In this document: positions 17,745 to 26,707 of the stretch, piece after piece | How the letters are laid out: the number at the start of each line of letters is the position of its first letter | Position numbering within the stretch: the stretch's first letter is position 1 | Assembly (NCBI GenBank): GCA_963676635.1 | Contig: OY781105.1 | Coordinates: forward strand, 992,001 to 1,056,000 | Direction: 5' to 3' | Source of the DNA: GCA-002708315 sp963676635 | GTDB lineage: Bacteria; Bacteroidota; Bacteroidia; Bacteroidales; F082 | Length of the DNA stretch: 64,000 bases | Program-made: the position numbers and the translations under genes | The notes under the pieces: model-generated | What the model was told of the DNA's origin: nothing | Database searches by the model: none | The model's input: the letters and a program-made list of their open reading frames with translations, nothing else

Positions 17745-18668
17745 CAACTCTGACCCTTCAGATACGCCGTAAACTTCGTCGGGATGTGCATCACCGGCAG
17801 GTTCCGGATGAACAAGAACATCATATACATTATCTATATCACTCTTAATCTGGTTCTCTACCATATGTGATATTTTATGTGCTTCTTTTAAAGATAACTT
17901 ACCATCAATTTCAATATCCATACTTATTAAAAGGTAGTTGGACATCTTACGAACACGAATGCGATGCGGATTTGATACTCCGTCAACACTTCTCGCGGCA
18001 GCGATTATCTTATTATATATATGAGTATCCTCAATACCATCCATAAGCTCGCGATTGCTTTCCATAAAAATCTTAAATGCAATGAACATTATGTACAGAC
18101 TTACGCAAAATGCCGTGATAATATCTATCACTGGAAGGTTGAAGATATGAATTGCTATTAACCCAACCAGTACAGAAAGTGAAATTACTACATCATTCTG
18201 CATATTTCGAGCGTTGGCAACAAGCATGCTACTGTTAATCTTTTTTCCTTTCTTGCGAAGATACCAGGCCAGCAAGAACTTTCCTATTACAGAAACAATA
18301 ACAACATAAATAGCCACCATATCAGGCATTGTAGATGTTGCACCTGAAATGAGCTTGTTGAATGTAGATATGGCTAGCTGAGCTCCTGCAAAGAAAATTA
18401 TAAATGCAAGTACTTTAGTAGCAATGGTATCAGCTTTAACATAACCATATGGGTATTTGGCGTCGGGCGGACGGCTAATAACATGAGCAGTGAACAAGGT
18501 AATAAGGGAAGTAAGCACATCGCTTCCTGAGTCTATACCATCAGCAATAACAGCAAAGCTTCCCGAAAAAACACCAACAACAATTTTCAACACAGAAAGC
18601 CCAGCATTGCCTGCAACAGCAATCCATGATGCTTTGATTATTGTCCGTTCTCGCTGATCAATCGCCAT
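17742..18668 (-). CDS. Cation diffusion facilitator metal exporter
   Basis: Inner-membrane exporter for divalent metals (Zn2+, Fe2+, Mn2+ or Co2+) driven by H+ exchange. The 308-residue protein has six hydrophobic segments and a C-terminal ferredoxin-like cytoplasmic domain. The helix-2 motif reads ADGIDSGSD, where most zinc-type members have HSxxD, so the metal site is D-x3-D-like. Histidines sit in the C-terminal domain (AHKISHMVE, LVHPEP). The promoter box ends four bases before the ATG, suggesting a leaderless mRNA. Confidence 0.88.
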   Translation of the reverse strand: MAIDQRERTIIKASWIAVAGNAGLSVLKIVVGVFSGSFAVIADGIDSGSDVLTSLITLFTAHVISRPPDAKYPYGYVKADTIATKVLAFIIFFAGAQLAISTFNKLISGATSTMPDMVAIYVVIVSVIGKFLLAWYLRKKGKKINSSMLVANARNMQNDVVISLSVLVGLIAIHIFNLPVIDIITAFCVSLYIMFIAFKIFMESNRELMDGIEDTHIYNKIIAAARSVDGVSNPHRIRVRKMSNYLLISMDIEIDGKLSLKEAHKISHMVENQIKSDIDNVYDVLVHPEPAGDAHPDEVYGVSEGSEL

Positions 18669-18672
18669 AAGG

Positions 18673-18702
18673 CAAAAATAGTGTTTATAACGATAAATTC
18701 AA
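18673..18702 (-). promoter_or_regulatory. Promoter of the CDF exporter, nearly leaderless
   Basis: On the minus strand, TTG (18700-18702), 19 bp, then TATTTTTG (18673-18680). The box ends four bases before the ATG at 18668, so transcription should start at or beside the start codon. Confidence 0.6.
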
Positions 18703-18828
18703 GTAACGATTGGTTATAAAATAACTTATTGATAAATATTACATATTCCCTGACACACCTAATTATTTGTTAATACTAATCTTTATACTCATTGTAATTT
18801 TTCTATCTTTACAAAAAAAACTCTGACT

Positions 18829-19371
18829 ATGAAACATGCACTTTTAGTAATGGCTGTTATTTTAAGTATAATGGTAACTGCCCAGGACACCAAATACCAG
18901 ACATACACTGCTGAATTAGTAGTAGCAGCTCAAAAGAATGATTCAGCATTTAATTGGAAGAACAAGAACATTATTGTTAATCTTAACTACAAAACCGGAA
19001 ATTTCAGCGTTAAGATATACAATACTGATTTCACTAATGAACAACAAGACATAGCCTTTATTGAAAACACAGACAATCAGCCATCAGAATATAAATTTAC
19101 CGGCATCTTTCCTATTGATAAAATTATTAATCAGAAACAAACCAATCAGGAATATGATGTAGAACTCGAGCTTATCAATAAGGATATAAATCTATCAGAG
19201 ATGGTAAATTTCAAGATGACTATAGTAAAACCCAATCAGGGAAAAGGACAATACCGGATTTTTACCCTATCGGGAACACTTAATAACGAAAAAGTAAAGA
19301 TTCCTGCCTTTAAAAATTATGACAATAACATTGCCATTCGCATACTTTTTAACGCCTTTTGGAATAGCTAA
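18829..19371 (+). CDS. Secreted protein, unknown function
   Basis: A 180-residue protein with a signal peptide (MKHALLVMAVILSIMVTAQ) and no lipobox. The mature part alternates polar and hydrophobic residues in beta-strand style (NIIVNLNYKTGNFSVKIY, QEYDVELELINK, YRIFTLSGTL). The overall pattern recalls the YceI-like lipid-binding barrel, but no diagnostic motif is seen, so this is only a suggestion. A TATCTTTA box lies at 18804-18811. It stands alone. Confidence 0.65.
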   Translation: MKHALLVMAVILSIMVTAQDTKYQTYTAELVVAAQKNDSAFNWKNKNIIVNLNYKTGNFSVKIYNTDFTNEQQDIAFIENTDNQPSEYKFTGIFPIDKIINQKQTNQEYDVELELINKDINLSEMVNFKMTIVKPNQGKGQYRIFTLSGTLNNEKVKIPAFKNYDNNIAIRILFNAFWNS

Positions 19372-19506
19372 AAAACCATGTTTGTGCTCTCTTTTTAGAA
19401 AACACGCAAAATCAGCCACAAGCATCATAGATAGCAGCCTTATTTACAGGACTTAAAGACAATTATTTAGACCGAATAAAAAATATAAAAATTTTTATAA
19501 AAAACG

Positions 19507-19535
19507 TTTGCGGAAAGGTTTAATAACTAATTTTG
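19507..19535 (+). promoter_or_regulatory. Promoter of gdhA
   Basis: TTTG (19507-19510), 17 bp, TAATTTTG (19528-19535): a good Bacteroidota promoter, 39 bases before the ATG. Confidence 0.6.
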
Positions 19536-19537
19536 CC

Positions 19538-19555
19538 TTGTTAATAAAATAACAA
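19538..19555. repeat. TTGTTA-N6-TAACAA inverted repeat in the gdhA leader
   Basis: Six-base perfect arms around six A/T bases, starting two bases after the -7 box, where an operator could block initiation. Similar arms occur at 13205, 33856 and 60768. Confidence 0.35.
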
Positions 19556-19574
19556 TTAAATAAAAAATATAGCT

Positions 19575-20912
<1,338 letters not shown>

Positions 20913-20931
20913 GATAACAATACAGTAATAA

Positions 20932-20963
20932 AAGCCTCCTCCCTTGCCGGGGGAGGTTTTTTT
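20932..20963 (+). terminator. Rho-independent terminator of gdhA
   Basis: GC-rich hairpin CCTCCTCC / GGGGGAGG with a short loop followed by seven Ts, 20 bases after the stop. Confidence 0.85.
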
Positions 20964-20995
20964 ATAATAACTTGATAACTAAAATTACTGAATCC

Positions 20996-21025
20996 TTGTA
21001 TCACTCAGGAATTTAGTTATTTTTG
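20996..21025 (+). promoter_or_regulatory. Promoter of the peptide transporter gene
   Basis: TTG (20996-20998), 19 bp, TATTTTTG (21018-21025), 35 bases before the ATG. Confidence 0.6.
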
Positions 21026-21060
21026 TCAACTTCAAAAATTTTTAACTTAAATCGATAATT

Positions 21061-22608
21061 ATGTTTAAAGGACATCCAAAAGGTCTTATTCCGGCCTCCC
21101 TAGCAAATATGGGCGAACGCTTTGGGTTCTACACCATGATGGCAATTCTGGTGTTGTTTTTACAAGCGAAATTTGGCTTAACAGGTACAAATGCCGGTTA
21201 TATCTACTCCGGATTTTATTTCTCAATTTATATTTTAGCTCTTGTTGGTGGTATTATCGCTGACAGAATTAAGAATTACAAAGGGACTATATTTGCCGGA
21301 CTTATTTTAATGGCTGTTGGCTATTTTATTATGGCGTTCCCAACGCCTACTCCGGTTTCCAACGTTCCGCTGTTTCTGACTATTTCTATTATCGGTCTGT
21401 TTGTAATAGCATTTGGAAACGGACTCTTCAAAGGTAACTTACAGGCGCTTGTAGGACAAATGTACGATAATGAAAAGTATGGCAAAATGAGAGACTCCGG
21501 TTTCTCTCTATTTTATGCATTTATCAATGTTGGCGCTATTTTTGCTCCTTTTACCGCTATTGGTATAAGAAACTGGTGGCTTAGCACTAATGGGTATAAT
21601 TACGACGCAAGCCTACCTGAACAATGTCATGCTTTCCTCAACGGAACAATGACTCCTGAAAATATTCAAAATTATGAAACATATGCAAACCAGGCTCTCA
21701 TAGGATCTAATGTTACTGATCTGACTGCGTTCTCAAATAATTACCTGAATGTTTTTAACACAGGATTCCACTACGCCTTCGGTATCGCAATCATTGCAAT
21801 GGCTATCTCTACTATTATCTATCTCGTGAATAAGAAAAATTTCCCTGATCCAAAAGGCGTCACAACTAATAAAGCAGGTGAAATTACTCAGGAAATTAAA
21901 ATGGAAGCTAAAGAAGTTGCACAAAGAATGTATGCTCTTCTCGCTGTTTTCGGCGTTGTTATTTTCTTTTGGTTCTCATTCCATCAGAATGGTTTAACAC
22001 TAACTTTCTTTGCCAGAGATTATACTGACCTGAGCTTGTTTTCATTCGATATCCTCGGTGTGAAATTTGAAGGTGCTGAAATCTTTCAGTCTATGAACCC
22101 TTTCTTTGTAGTATTCCTCACTCCTATCGTTGTAGGCCTTTTTGGATGGTTGCGTAACAGAAATATGGAACCTTCAACTCCAAGAAAAATAGCAATAGGT
22201 ATGGGAATTGCCTGTTCAGCATTTGTTTTAATGATGCTTGGATCTTTTGGTGTTCCTCCTTTCTCAGATATAAGTGCTGCCGAAGGTGGCACTCCACTTA
22301 CTGATGCACAAAGAGTTACTCCTTTCCTACTGTTGGGAACTTATTTTATTCTAACCGTTGCTGAGTTATTTATTAGCCCAATGGGTATTTCTTTTGTGTC
22401 AAAAGTAGCCCCTCCTCAGTATCAGGGATTGATGCAAGGTGGCTGGCTAGGCGCTACTGCCTTAGGCAACGGTCTGTTGTTTATTGGAGCTGTCCTTTAT
22501 GAAACTATTCCTATTTGGATGACATGGGGTATTTTTGTGATTGCTACAGCTATATCTATGATGACTATTTTATTTATGGTTAAATGGCTGGAAAGAGTAG
22601 CTAAATAA
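21061..22608 (+). CDS. POT/PTR-family proton-coupled di- and tripeptide transporter
   Basis: Inner-membrane symporter of the major facilitator fold that imports small peptides with protons. The 515-residue protein carries NMGERFGFYTM, the family's ExxERFxxY proton/peptide motif, near residue 18, and GNGLFKGNLQALVG around 120, the family's FxxxNxG-type signature. About 14 hydrophobic segments, with a periplasmic insert around residues 185-230 and a hydrophilic cytoplasmic stretch near 265-290. It pairs logically with the secreted peptidases of this genome. Own promoter and terminator. Confidence 0.9.
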   Translation: MFKGHPKGLIPASLANMGERFGFYTMMAILVLFLQAKFGLTGTNAGYIYSGFYFSIYILALVGGIIADRIKNYKGTIFAGLILMAVGYFIMAFPTPTPVSNVPLFLTISIIGLFVIAFGNGLFKGNLQALVGQMYDNEKYGKMRDSGFSLFYAFINVGAIFAPFTAIGIRNWWLSTNGYNYDASLPEQCHAFLNGTMTPENIQNYETYANQALIGSNVTDLTAFSNNYLNVFNTGFHYAFGIAIIAMAISTIIYLVNKKNFPDPKGVTTNKAGEITQEIKMEAKEVAQRMYALLAVFGVVIFFWFSFHQNGLTLTFFARDYTDLSLFSFDILGVKFEGAEIFQSMNPFFVVFLTPIVVGLFGWLRNRNMEPSTPRKIAIGMGIACSAFVLMMLGSFGVPPFSDISAAEGGTPLTDAQRVTPFLLLGTYFILTVAELFISPMGISFVSKVAPPQYQGLMQGGWLGATALGNGLLFIGAVLYETIPIWMTWGIFVIATAISMMTILFMVKWLERVAK

Positions 22609-22640
22609 CTTCTTTTCAGTTCCTAATAATAGTTTATATT

Positions 22641-22681
22641 AAAAAAAGAGGGATGAGCACATGTTCATCCCTCTTTTTTTT
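22641..22681. terminator. Strong terminator after the POT gene
   Basis: GAGGGATGA / TCATCCCTC stem with an 8-base loop, flanked by a run of As on the left and Ts on the right, so it would work on either strand. The last T overlaps the -7 box of the next gene. Confidence 0.9.
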
Positions 22682-22688
22682 ACTTTTG
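22681..22688 (+). promoter_or_regulatory. -7 box before the radical-SAM gene
   Basis: TACTTTTG directly after the terminator and seven bases before the ATG, which suggests a very short or absent leader. No -33 TTG at the expected place. Confidence 0.4.
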
Positions 22689-22695
22689 ACGCCAA

Positions 22696-23619
22696 ATGAA
22701 AAGATACAATTCATATAACGAGTATTTTAAAAATAAGTTCGGACACCGCGTTCAAAAGATAAGCGTAGATGCTGGCTTTACTTGCCCTAACCGCGATGGT
22801 TCCGTTGCCCGGGGTGGTTGTACCTATTGCAATAACAATGCTTTCAACCCCTCTTACTGCGATCCGAAAAAGAGCATTAAACAACAGGTTGTTGAAGGTA
22901 TTGAGTTTCACAGAGTGCGTTACCGCCGTTCGGGTTCTTTTCTTGTGTATTTTCAACCTTATTCTAATACCTATGCTCCGCTGTCAGAATTAAAGGAACT
23001 TTATGAAACAGCCCTTAATCAGGAAAATGTGATCGGTCTTGTTATTGGCACTCGTCCTGATTGCGTGGACAATGAAATTCTGGACTATATTGCTGAGTTA
23101 TCTGAGTCGTATTATATAATTCTGGAATATGGCATTGAAAGTATTTACAATCAAACGCTGGAAAGAATAAACCGGGGACATAACTGGGAGCAAACAAAGA
23201 CTGCCATTGAACAAACAGCGCAAAGAGGAATACATACAGGGGGACATCTTATTTTCGGACTGCCTGGTGAGACTAGGAAAATGATGATGGACAGTGTAAC
23301 TGAAATTTCTTCACTGCCATTGACTAACATCAAATTCCATCAGCTACAAATTGTTACAGGCACTGCAATGGAAAAAGATTATTCATTGAACAATGACGAT
23401 TACCAACTCTTTTCATTTGATGAATACATTGACTTTATCATTAAATACACAGAAAGACTAAACCCTGAATTTATCATCGAAAGATTTGCAGGCGAAGTAC
23501 CTCCACGCTTTCTCGCAGGCCCCGGGTGGGGTAAAATAAGAAACGACCAGATACTGGTTGCCATTGAAAAAGAAATGATTAAAAGAAATACTTACCAAGG
23601 AAAGTACTTCAGGCATTAA
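22696..23619 (+). CDS. Radical SAM protein, YhcC/TIGR01212 family
   Basis: A 307-residue radical-SAM protein. CPNRDGSVARGGCTYC near residues 28-46 holds the cluster cysteines, with the family's conserved NRDG...GGC-x-YCNN pattern; HLIFGLPGE is the later conserved segment. Family members are widespread and also called Elp3-like YhcC proteins. Their substrate was not well established to my knowledge, so I give no pathway. ATG at 22696, directly behind the POT terminator. Confidence 0.85.
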   Translation: MKRYNSYNEYFKNKFGHRVQKISVDAGFTCPNRDGSVARGGCTYCNNNAFNPSYCDPKKSIKQQVVEGIEFHRVRYRRSGSFLVYFQPYSNTYAPLSELKELYETALNQENVIGLVIGTRPDCVDNEILDYIAELSESYYIILEYGIESIYNQTLERINRGHNWEQTKTAIEQTAQRGIHTGGHLIFGLPGETRKMMMDSVTEISSLPLTNIKFHQLQIVTGTAMEKDYSLNNDDYQLFSFDEYIDFIIKYTERLNPEFIIERFAGEVPPRFLAGPGWGKIRNDQILVAIEKEMIKRNTYQGKYFRH

Positions 23620-23652
23620 TCCTTGAATATTAATCCTTGAACTTTAATCCCA
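23617..23652 (-). repeat. Heptad tract at the radical-SAM stop codon (reversed orientation)
   Basis: TTAATCC TTGAATA units with exact 7-bp period from the TAA stop. The TTCAAGG-type consensus seen at other gene ends reads here on the opposite strand, making this tract the orientation exception. It overlaps the -33 of the next promoter. Confidence 0.6.
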
Positions 23653-23666
23653 TTTTATTACTTTTG
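23637..23666 (+). promoter_or_regulatory. Promoter of the 23683 lipoprotein
   Basis: TTG (23637-23639), 19 bp, TACTTTTG (23659-23666), 16 bases before the ATG. Confidence 0.6.
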
Positions 23667-23682
23667 GATAAATTTTATTGTC

Positions 23683-24396
23683 ATGAGATATTACAAGCCC
23701 CTTTTATGGCTTTCTTTTCTGGTAGCAGCTTCATTGTTAACACTTTCATGTGATGAACAACCCAATGAAGATGAACCTAATTTTCAGGAAAACCTGAGTT
23801 CATTTAACAGTACAATAACTAAGCTCGACAGCACACTTAATCTTATGGATAAGCTTCAGCAAGAAGTTAGCAAGATTGAAGAAGACAGAGCTATGGGCAA
23901 AATCACTGACGAAGAAGCGCTGGAGAAATTAAATGCACTAGAAAACACACTCGGACGAAAGATAGCTAAATCATCTAATTTTCATCCTGTAAAAGAAATG
24001 CCCGGCTGGGCACTTAATCTGGGATTAACAGAACCAACCGGAATGAACTTTGATCAGGATTTCAGCGAAATGACTTCCGAATACAATGACACCGAAGGCT
24101 ATAACTCCATGGTAATGGTGTATAAAGGGGATTACAATACAGCTATGGCACAGGCTTCCAAAATTGCCCATAAGGCTGGTGTACCAATAAGCCAGGATTA
24201 TAAAGACGCCATGGAATTGTCGGAAAAGTACGGCATTGAAGCTATTAAGGGTGCTCTGTACGCCAATTTTGAGATTGGAGCAGATGACAATCCTAAATAT
24301 AATATCTCCATAAGTGTGGATGAAGACGGTTCTCTCACAATTACTGCCACCGACAGAAAAAAGATGATTGAAGCATTAAGCAATGATTATAATTAA
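23683..24396 (+). CDS. Lipoprotein with coiled-coil N-terminal part, unknown function
   Basis: A 237-residue lipoprotein: signal peptide, lipobox TLSC with Cys23, acidic linker, then a helical stretch with heptad-like leucine spacing (about residues 45-100: ITKLDSTLNLMDKLQQEVSK). The C-terminal part contains MPGWALNLGL and a strand-rich end (YNISISVDEDGSLTITATD). I do not recognise a family. The SDR gene starts three bases after its stop, so they share a transcript. Confidence 0.7.
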   Translation: MRYYKPLLWLSFLVAASLLTLSCDEQPNEDEPNFQENLSSFNSTITKLDSTLNLMDKLQQEVSKIEEDRAMGKITDEEALEKLNALENTLGRKIAKSSNFHPVKEMPGWALNLGLTEPTGMNFDQDFSEMTSEYNDTEGYNSMVMVYKGDYNTAMAQASKIAHKAGVPISQDYKDAMELSEKYGIEAIKGALYANFEIGADDNPKYNISISVDEDGSLTITATDRKKMIEALSNDYN

Positions 24397-24399
24397 GAT

Positions 24400-25077
24400 A
24401 TGAATATAGTTGTTACAGGAGCCAGCAGGGGTATAGGCAAAGAGATATGCCTTAACATGGCAAAAGAAAAGTCGAATGCTATTATTGCTGTTGCAAGATC
24501 GCAGCAAAATCCGTTTATCGGTATTGATAACATCAGTTACCTGAATTTTGATCTCAATAACACACACAGTTTACCTAACCTTGTACATAATATTAAAGAA
24601 AAGTCGGACGATATTGATATCCTGATTAACAATGCAGGTGCTCTAATTAACAAACCAATGGAAGATATCACACCTGATGAATTTGATATAATGGTAAATA
24701 CAAATCTCAAGAGCACTTTTTTCCTTACTCAAAAACTATTGCCTCTTATTAATAGTGGTGCACACATTGTAAATATAAGCAGCATGGGAGGATATCAGGG
24801 ATCAGCTAAATTCCCCGGACTATCCGTCTATAGTGCCGCAAAAGGAGCAGTTGCTGTGCTTAGCGAATGTTTGGCAGAGGAATTAAAAGAAAGGAATATA
24901 TCAGTAAATGCTTTGGCATTGGGCGCTGTTCATACTGAGATGCTTATGAAAGCCTTTCCTGGATACGAAGCTCCATTGAAACCTTCACAAATGGCAGAAT
25001 ACATTTGTGAGTTTGCTTTAAGCGGACACAAATTCATGAATGGGAAGGTTATTCCTGTTTCATTAAGTACACCTTAG
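24400..25077 (+). CDS. Short-chain dehydrogenase/reductase
   Basis: A 225-residue classical SDR with NAD(P)-binding Rossmann fold: TGASRGIG at 6-13, the NNAG motif (LINNAGALI), the catalytic serine in NISSMGG and the YSAAK tyrosine/lysine pair. It is slightly short for the family, with a compact C-terminus. The basic residue in TGASRGIG suggests NADPH. The substrate cannot be named; many such proteins reduce small carbonyl compounds or act in fatty-acid or quinone metabolism. It is translated three bases after the lipoprotein gene. Confidence 0.85.
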   Translation: MNIVVTGASRGIGKEICLNMAKEKSNAIIAVARSQQNPFIGIDNISYLNFDLNNTHSLPNLVHNIKEKSDDIDILINNAGALINKPMEDITPDEFDIMVNTNLKSTFFLTQKLLPLINSGAHIVNISSMGGYQGSAKFPGLSVYSAAKGAVAVLSECLAEELKERNISVNALALGAVHTEMLMKAFPGYEAPLKPSQMAEYICEFALSGHKFMNGKVIPVSLSTP

Positions 25078-25118
25078 AAGTTTAAGGTTCAAGGTTTAAT
25101 GTTCAATGTCTAATGTTA
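25075..25118 (+). repeat. Heptad tract starting at the SDR stop codon
   Basis: From TAGAAG, units TTTAAGG TTCAAGG, then TTTAATG, TTCAATG, TCTAATG follow with exact 7-bp spacing (consensus TTYAAKG). Closely similar to the tract at 29538-29589 and to the one at 4386. Confidence 0.7.
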
Positions 25119-25213
25119 CGTGTTGATAATGTGAGTGATACAGATGTTATTATTAATGAGAAACAAGAAATCAAAGATAATTTCAAATAATTTCAATTTT
25201 TTTTCAAAAAAAC

Positions 25214-25243
25214 TTTGCGAAAAACAAAATTGATGTATATTTG
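25214..25243 (+). promoter_or_regulatory. Promoter of tRNA-Val
   Basis: TTTG (25214-25217), 18 bp, TATATTTG (25236-25243), 23 bases before the tRNA 5' end. Confidence 0.7.
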
Positions 25244-25266
25244 CACTCGCTTTTGACAAGCACATC

Positions 25267-25341
25267 GGGTGATTAGCTCAGCTGGTTCAGAGCACCTCGT
25301 TTACACCGAGGGGGCCGGGGGTTCGAATCCCTCATCGCCCA
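25267..25341 (+). tRNA. tRNA-Val (anticodon TAC)
   Basis: Full cloverleaf: acceptor GGGTGAT / ATCGCCC, D-arm around AGCTCAGCTGG, anticodon stem CCTCG / CGAGG with loop TTTACAC (TAC, reads GUN valine codons), T-arm with GTTCGAATCCC, discriminator A at 25341. The CCA end is not encoded. Single tRNA with its own promoter and terminator. Confidence 0.95.
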
Positions 25342-25345
25342 CAGA

Positions 25346-25375
25346 AACCATCGCAGAAATGCGATGGTTTTTTTT
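25346..25375 (+). terminator. Terminator of tRNA-Val
   Basis: AACCATCGCA / TGCGATGGTT stem, GAAA loop, followed by a T-run, beginning four bases after the tRNA. Confidence 0.9.
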
Positions 25376-25524
25376 GTTTATATGACAAAAGAAACATGAT
25401 TCAAATGAATCAAACAAACCCCACAAATTTTACATTTCACTATCATTTTTATCACTCTAATTATAACAGCTCAAAACACTTGTTTTCACTTGTTGAAACA
25501 CTTCTTTTCTCTTGTAGAATTAAC

Positions 25525-25634
25525 ATTCTGATGCGCATCAGAATCATTCCTGATGCGCATCAGGATTGTTTTTGATGCGCATCAGGATGATTTTTAATGC
25601 GCATCAGGATTGTTTTTGGTGCGCATCAGGATTA
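25525..25634. repeat. 22-bp-period palindrome array B (GCGC core)
   Basis: Five copies of a palindrome with core TGATGCGCATCA, GCGC centres at 25534.5, 25556.5, 25578.5, 25600.5 and 25622.5: exactly 22 bp apart. Copy 1 is a perfect 20-bp palindrome, ATTCTGATGCGCATCAGAAT. Later copies keep the right arm (GCATCAGGAT) better than the left. It lies in the 511-base gap between tRNA-Val and nadC. The rest of the gap is AT-rich with only the nadC promoter box recognisable. Confidence 0.92.
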
Positions 25635-25810
25635 CAATGGCACAGGTTCAAACATATAACCACACAAATAAAGGGGAATCTTCAAAAAAGTGTGTTTAAT
25701 TAATTGAATTAAAGAAAGTAGAAGTTGGTTATAATCACCTTTTGACGAAATCCCGAACTCCTTACAGTCACCCTTTCTCCCAACCCCTTTTTTCTTGCTT
25801 CTTTTTTAAC

Positions 25811-25818
25811 TATTTTTG
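25811..25818 (+). promoter_or_regulatory. -7 box of nadC
   Basis: TATTTTTG, 34 bases before the nadC ATG. The nearest upstream TTG is only 13 bp away, so the -33 is unclear. Confidence 0.45.
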
Positions 25819-25852
25819 CAAAAAATTTAAAACTGGCTAATATACAAATTGC

Positions 25853-26707
25853 ATGACCGATAAAGAGCGAATATTAATAAAAGAGCTCATTAAGAGCGCA
25901 TTAAAAGAAGATATTGGAGATGGCGACCACACTTCGCTATCCACAATTCCTGCTGATGTAGAAGGTAATGTTGAATTACTATCAAAAGACGAAGGTATTG
26001 TTGCCGGTGTTGAAGTAGCTCAAATGGTATTCAATGAGGTCGATCCTGCTACCAAAGTTACTTGTCTGATAAAAGACGGAAGCAAAATAGTACCCGGCGA
26101 CATTGTAATGATGATCGAAGGGAAATCACGTTCATTGCTAATGGCCGAACGTACAGCATTGAACTTCATTCAGCGAATGAGTGGCATTGCAACTGCGACT
26201 AACTATCTGGTAAAGAAACTTGAAGGGCTTAACACAAAAGTGTTGGACACCAGAAAAACAACACCATGCAACAGAGTAATTGAGAAACTGGCAGTGAGGC
26301 TTGGAGGAGGAACTAACCACAGATTTGGTTTATTTGACATGGTTATGATAAAAGATAATCATGTTGATTTTGCTAATGGTATTGAGAATGCAATTAATGC
26401 AACTAACAAATATCTAAAAGAGAATAACAAAGACCTTAAGATAGAGATTGAAGTAAGAAACTTTGATGAACTAAACAGAGTGCTTAAAACAGGTAGTGTT
26501 GACAGAATAATGCTTGACAACTTCACCCCTGCTGATCTTACGGAAGCTGTAAAATTGATCGATGGTAAATACGAAACAGAAGCCTCTGGCGGCATTACAT
26601 CTGATACCATAAGAGAATACGCAGAAAGCGGCGTCGATTTTATCTCCGTAGGTGCATTAACACACCATATTAACAGTCTGGACTTAAGTCTTAAAACAGT
26701 ACTATAA
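25853..26707 (+). CDS. nadC: Nicotinate-nucleotide pyrophosphorylase (carboxylating)
   Basis: Quinolinate phosphoribosyltransferase: quinolinate and PRPP give nicotinate mononucleotide and CO2 in de novo NAD synthesis. The 284-residue protein has the normal length. EDIGDGDHTS near the start, LDTRKTTPCNR (PRPP/quinolinate arginine and lysine), and the barrel segments KIEIEVRNFDEL, IMLDNF and EASGGI are all in order. nadA and nadB are not in the window. The next gene begins directly at the stop codon. Confidence 0.94.
   Translation: MTDKERILIKELIKSALKEDIGDGDHTSLSTIPADVEGNVELLSKDEGIVAGVEVAQMVFNEVDPATKVTCLIKDGSKIVPGDIVMMIEGKSRSLLMAERTALNFIQRMSGIATATNYLVKKLEGLNTKVLDTRKTTPCNRVIEKLAVRLGGGTNHRFGLFDMVMIKDNHVDFANGIENAINATNKYLKENNKDLKIEIEVRNFDELNRVLKTGSVDRIMLDNFTPADLTEAVKLIDGKYETEASGGITSDTIREYAESGVDFISVGALTHHINSLDLSLKTVL

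Noticed and set aside
25525..25634. CRISPR array or terminator cluster
   Set aside because: Period 22 bp leaves only about 2-8 bases between palindromes, too small for CRISPR repeat plus spacer. There is no T-run pattern on either side and no cas gene.
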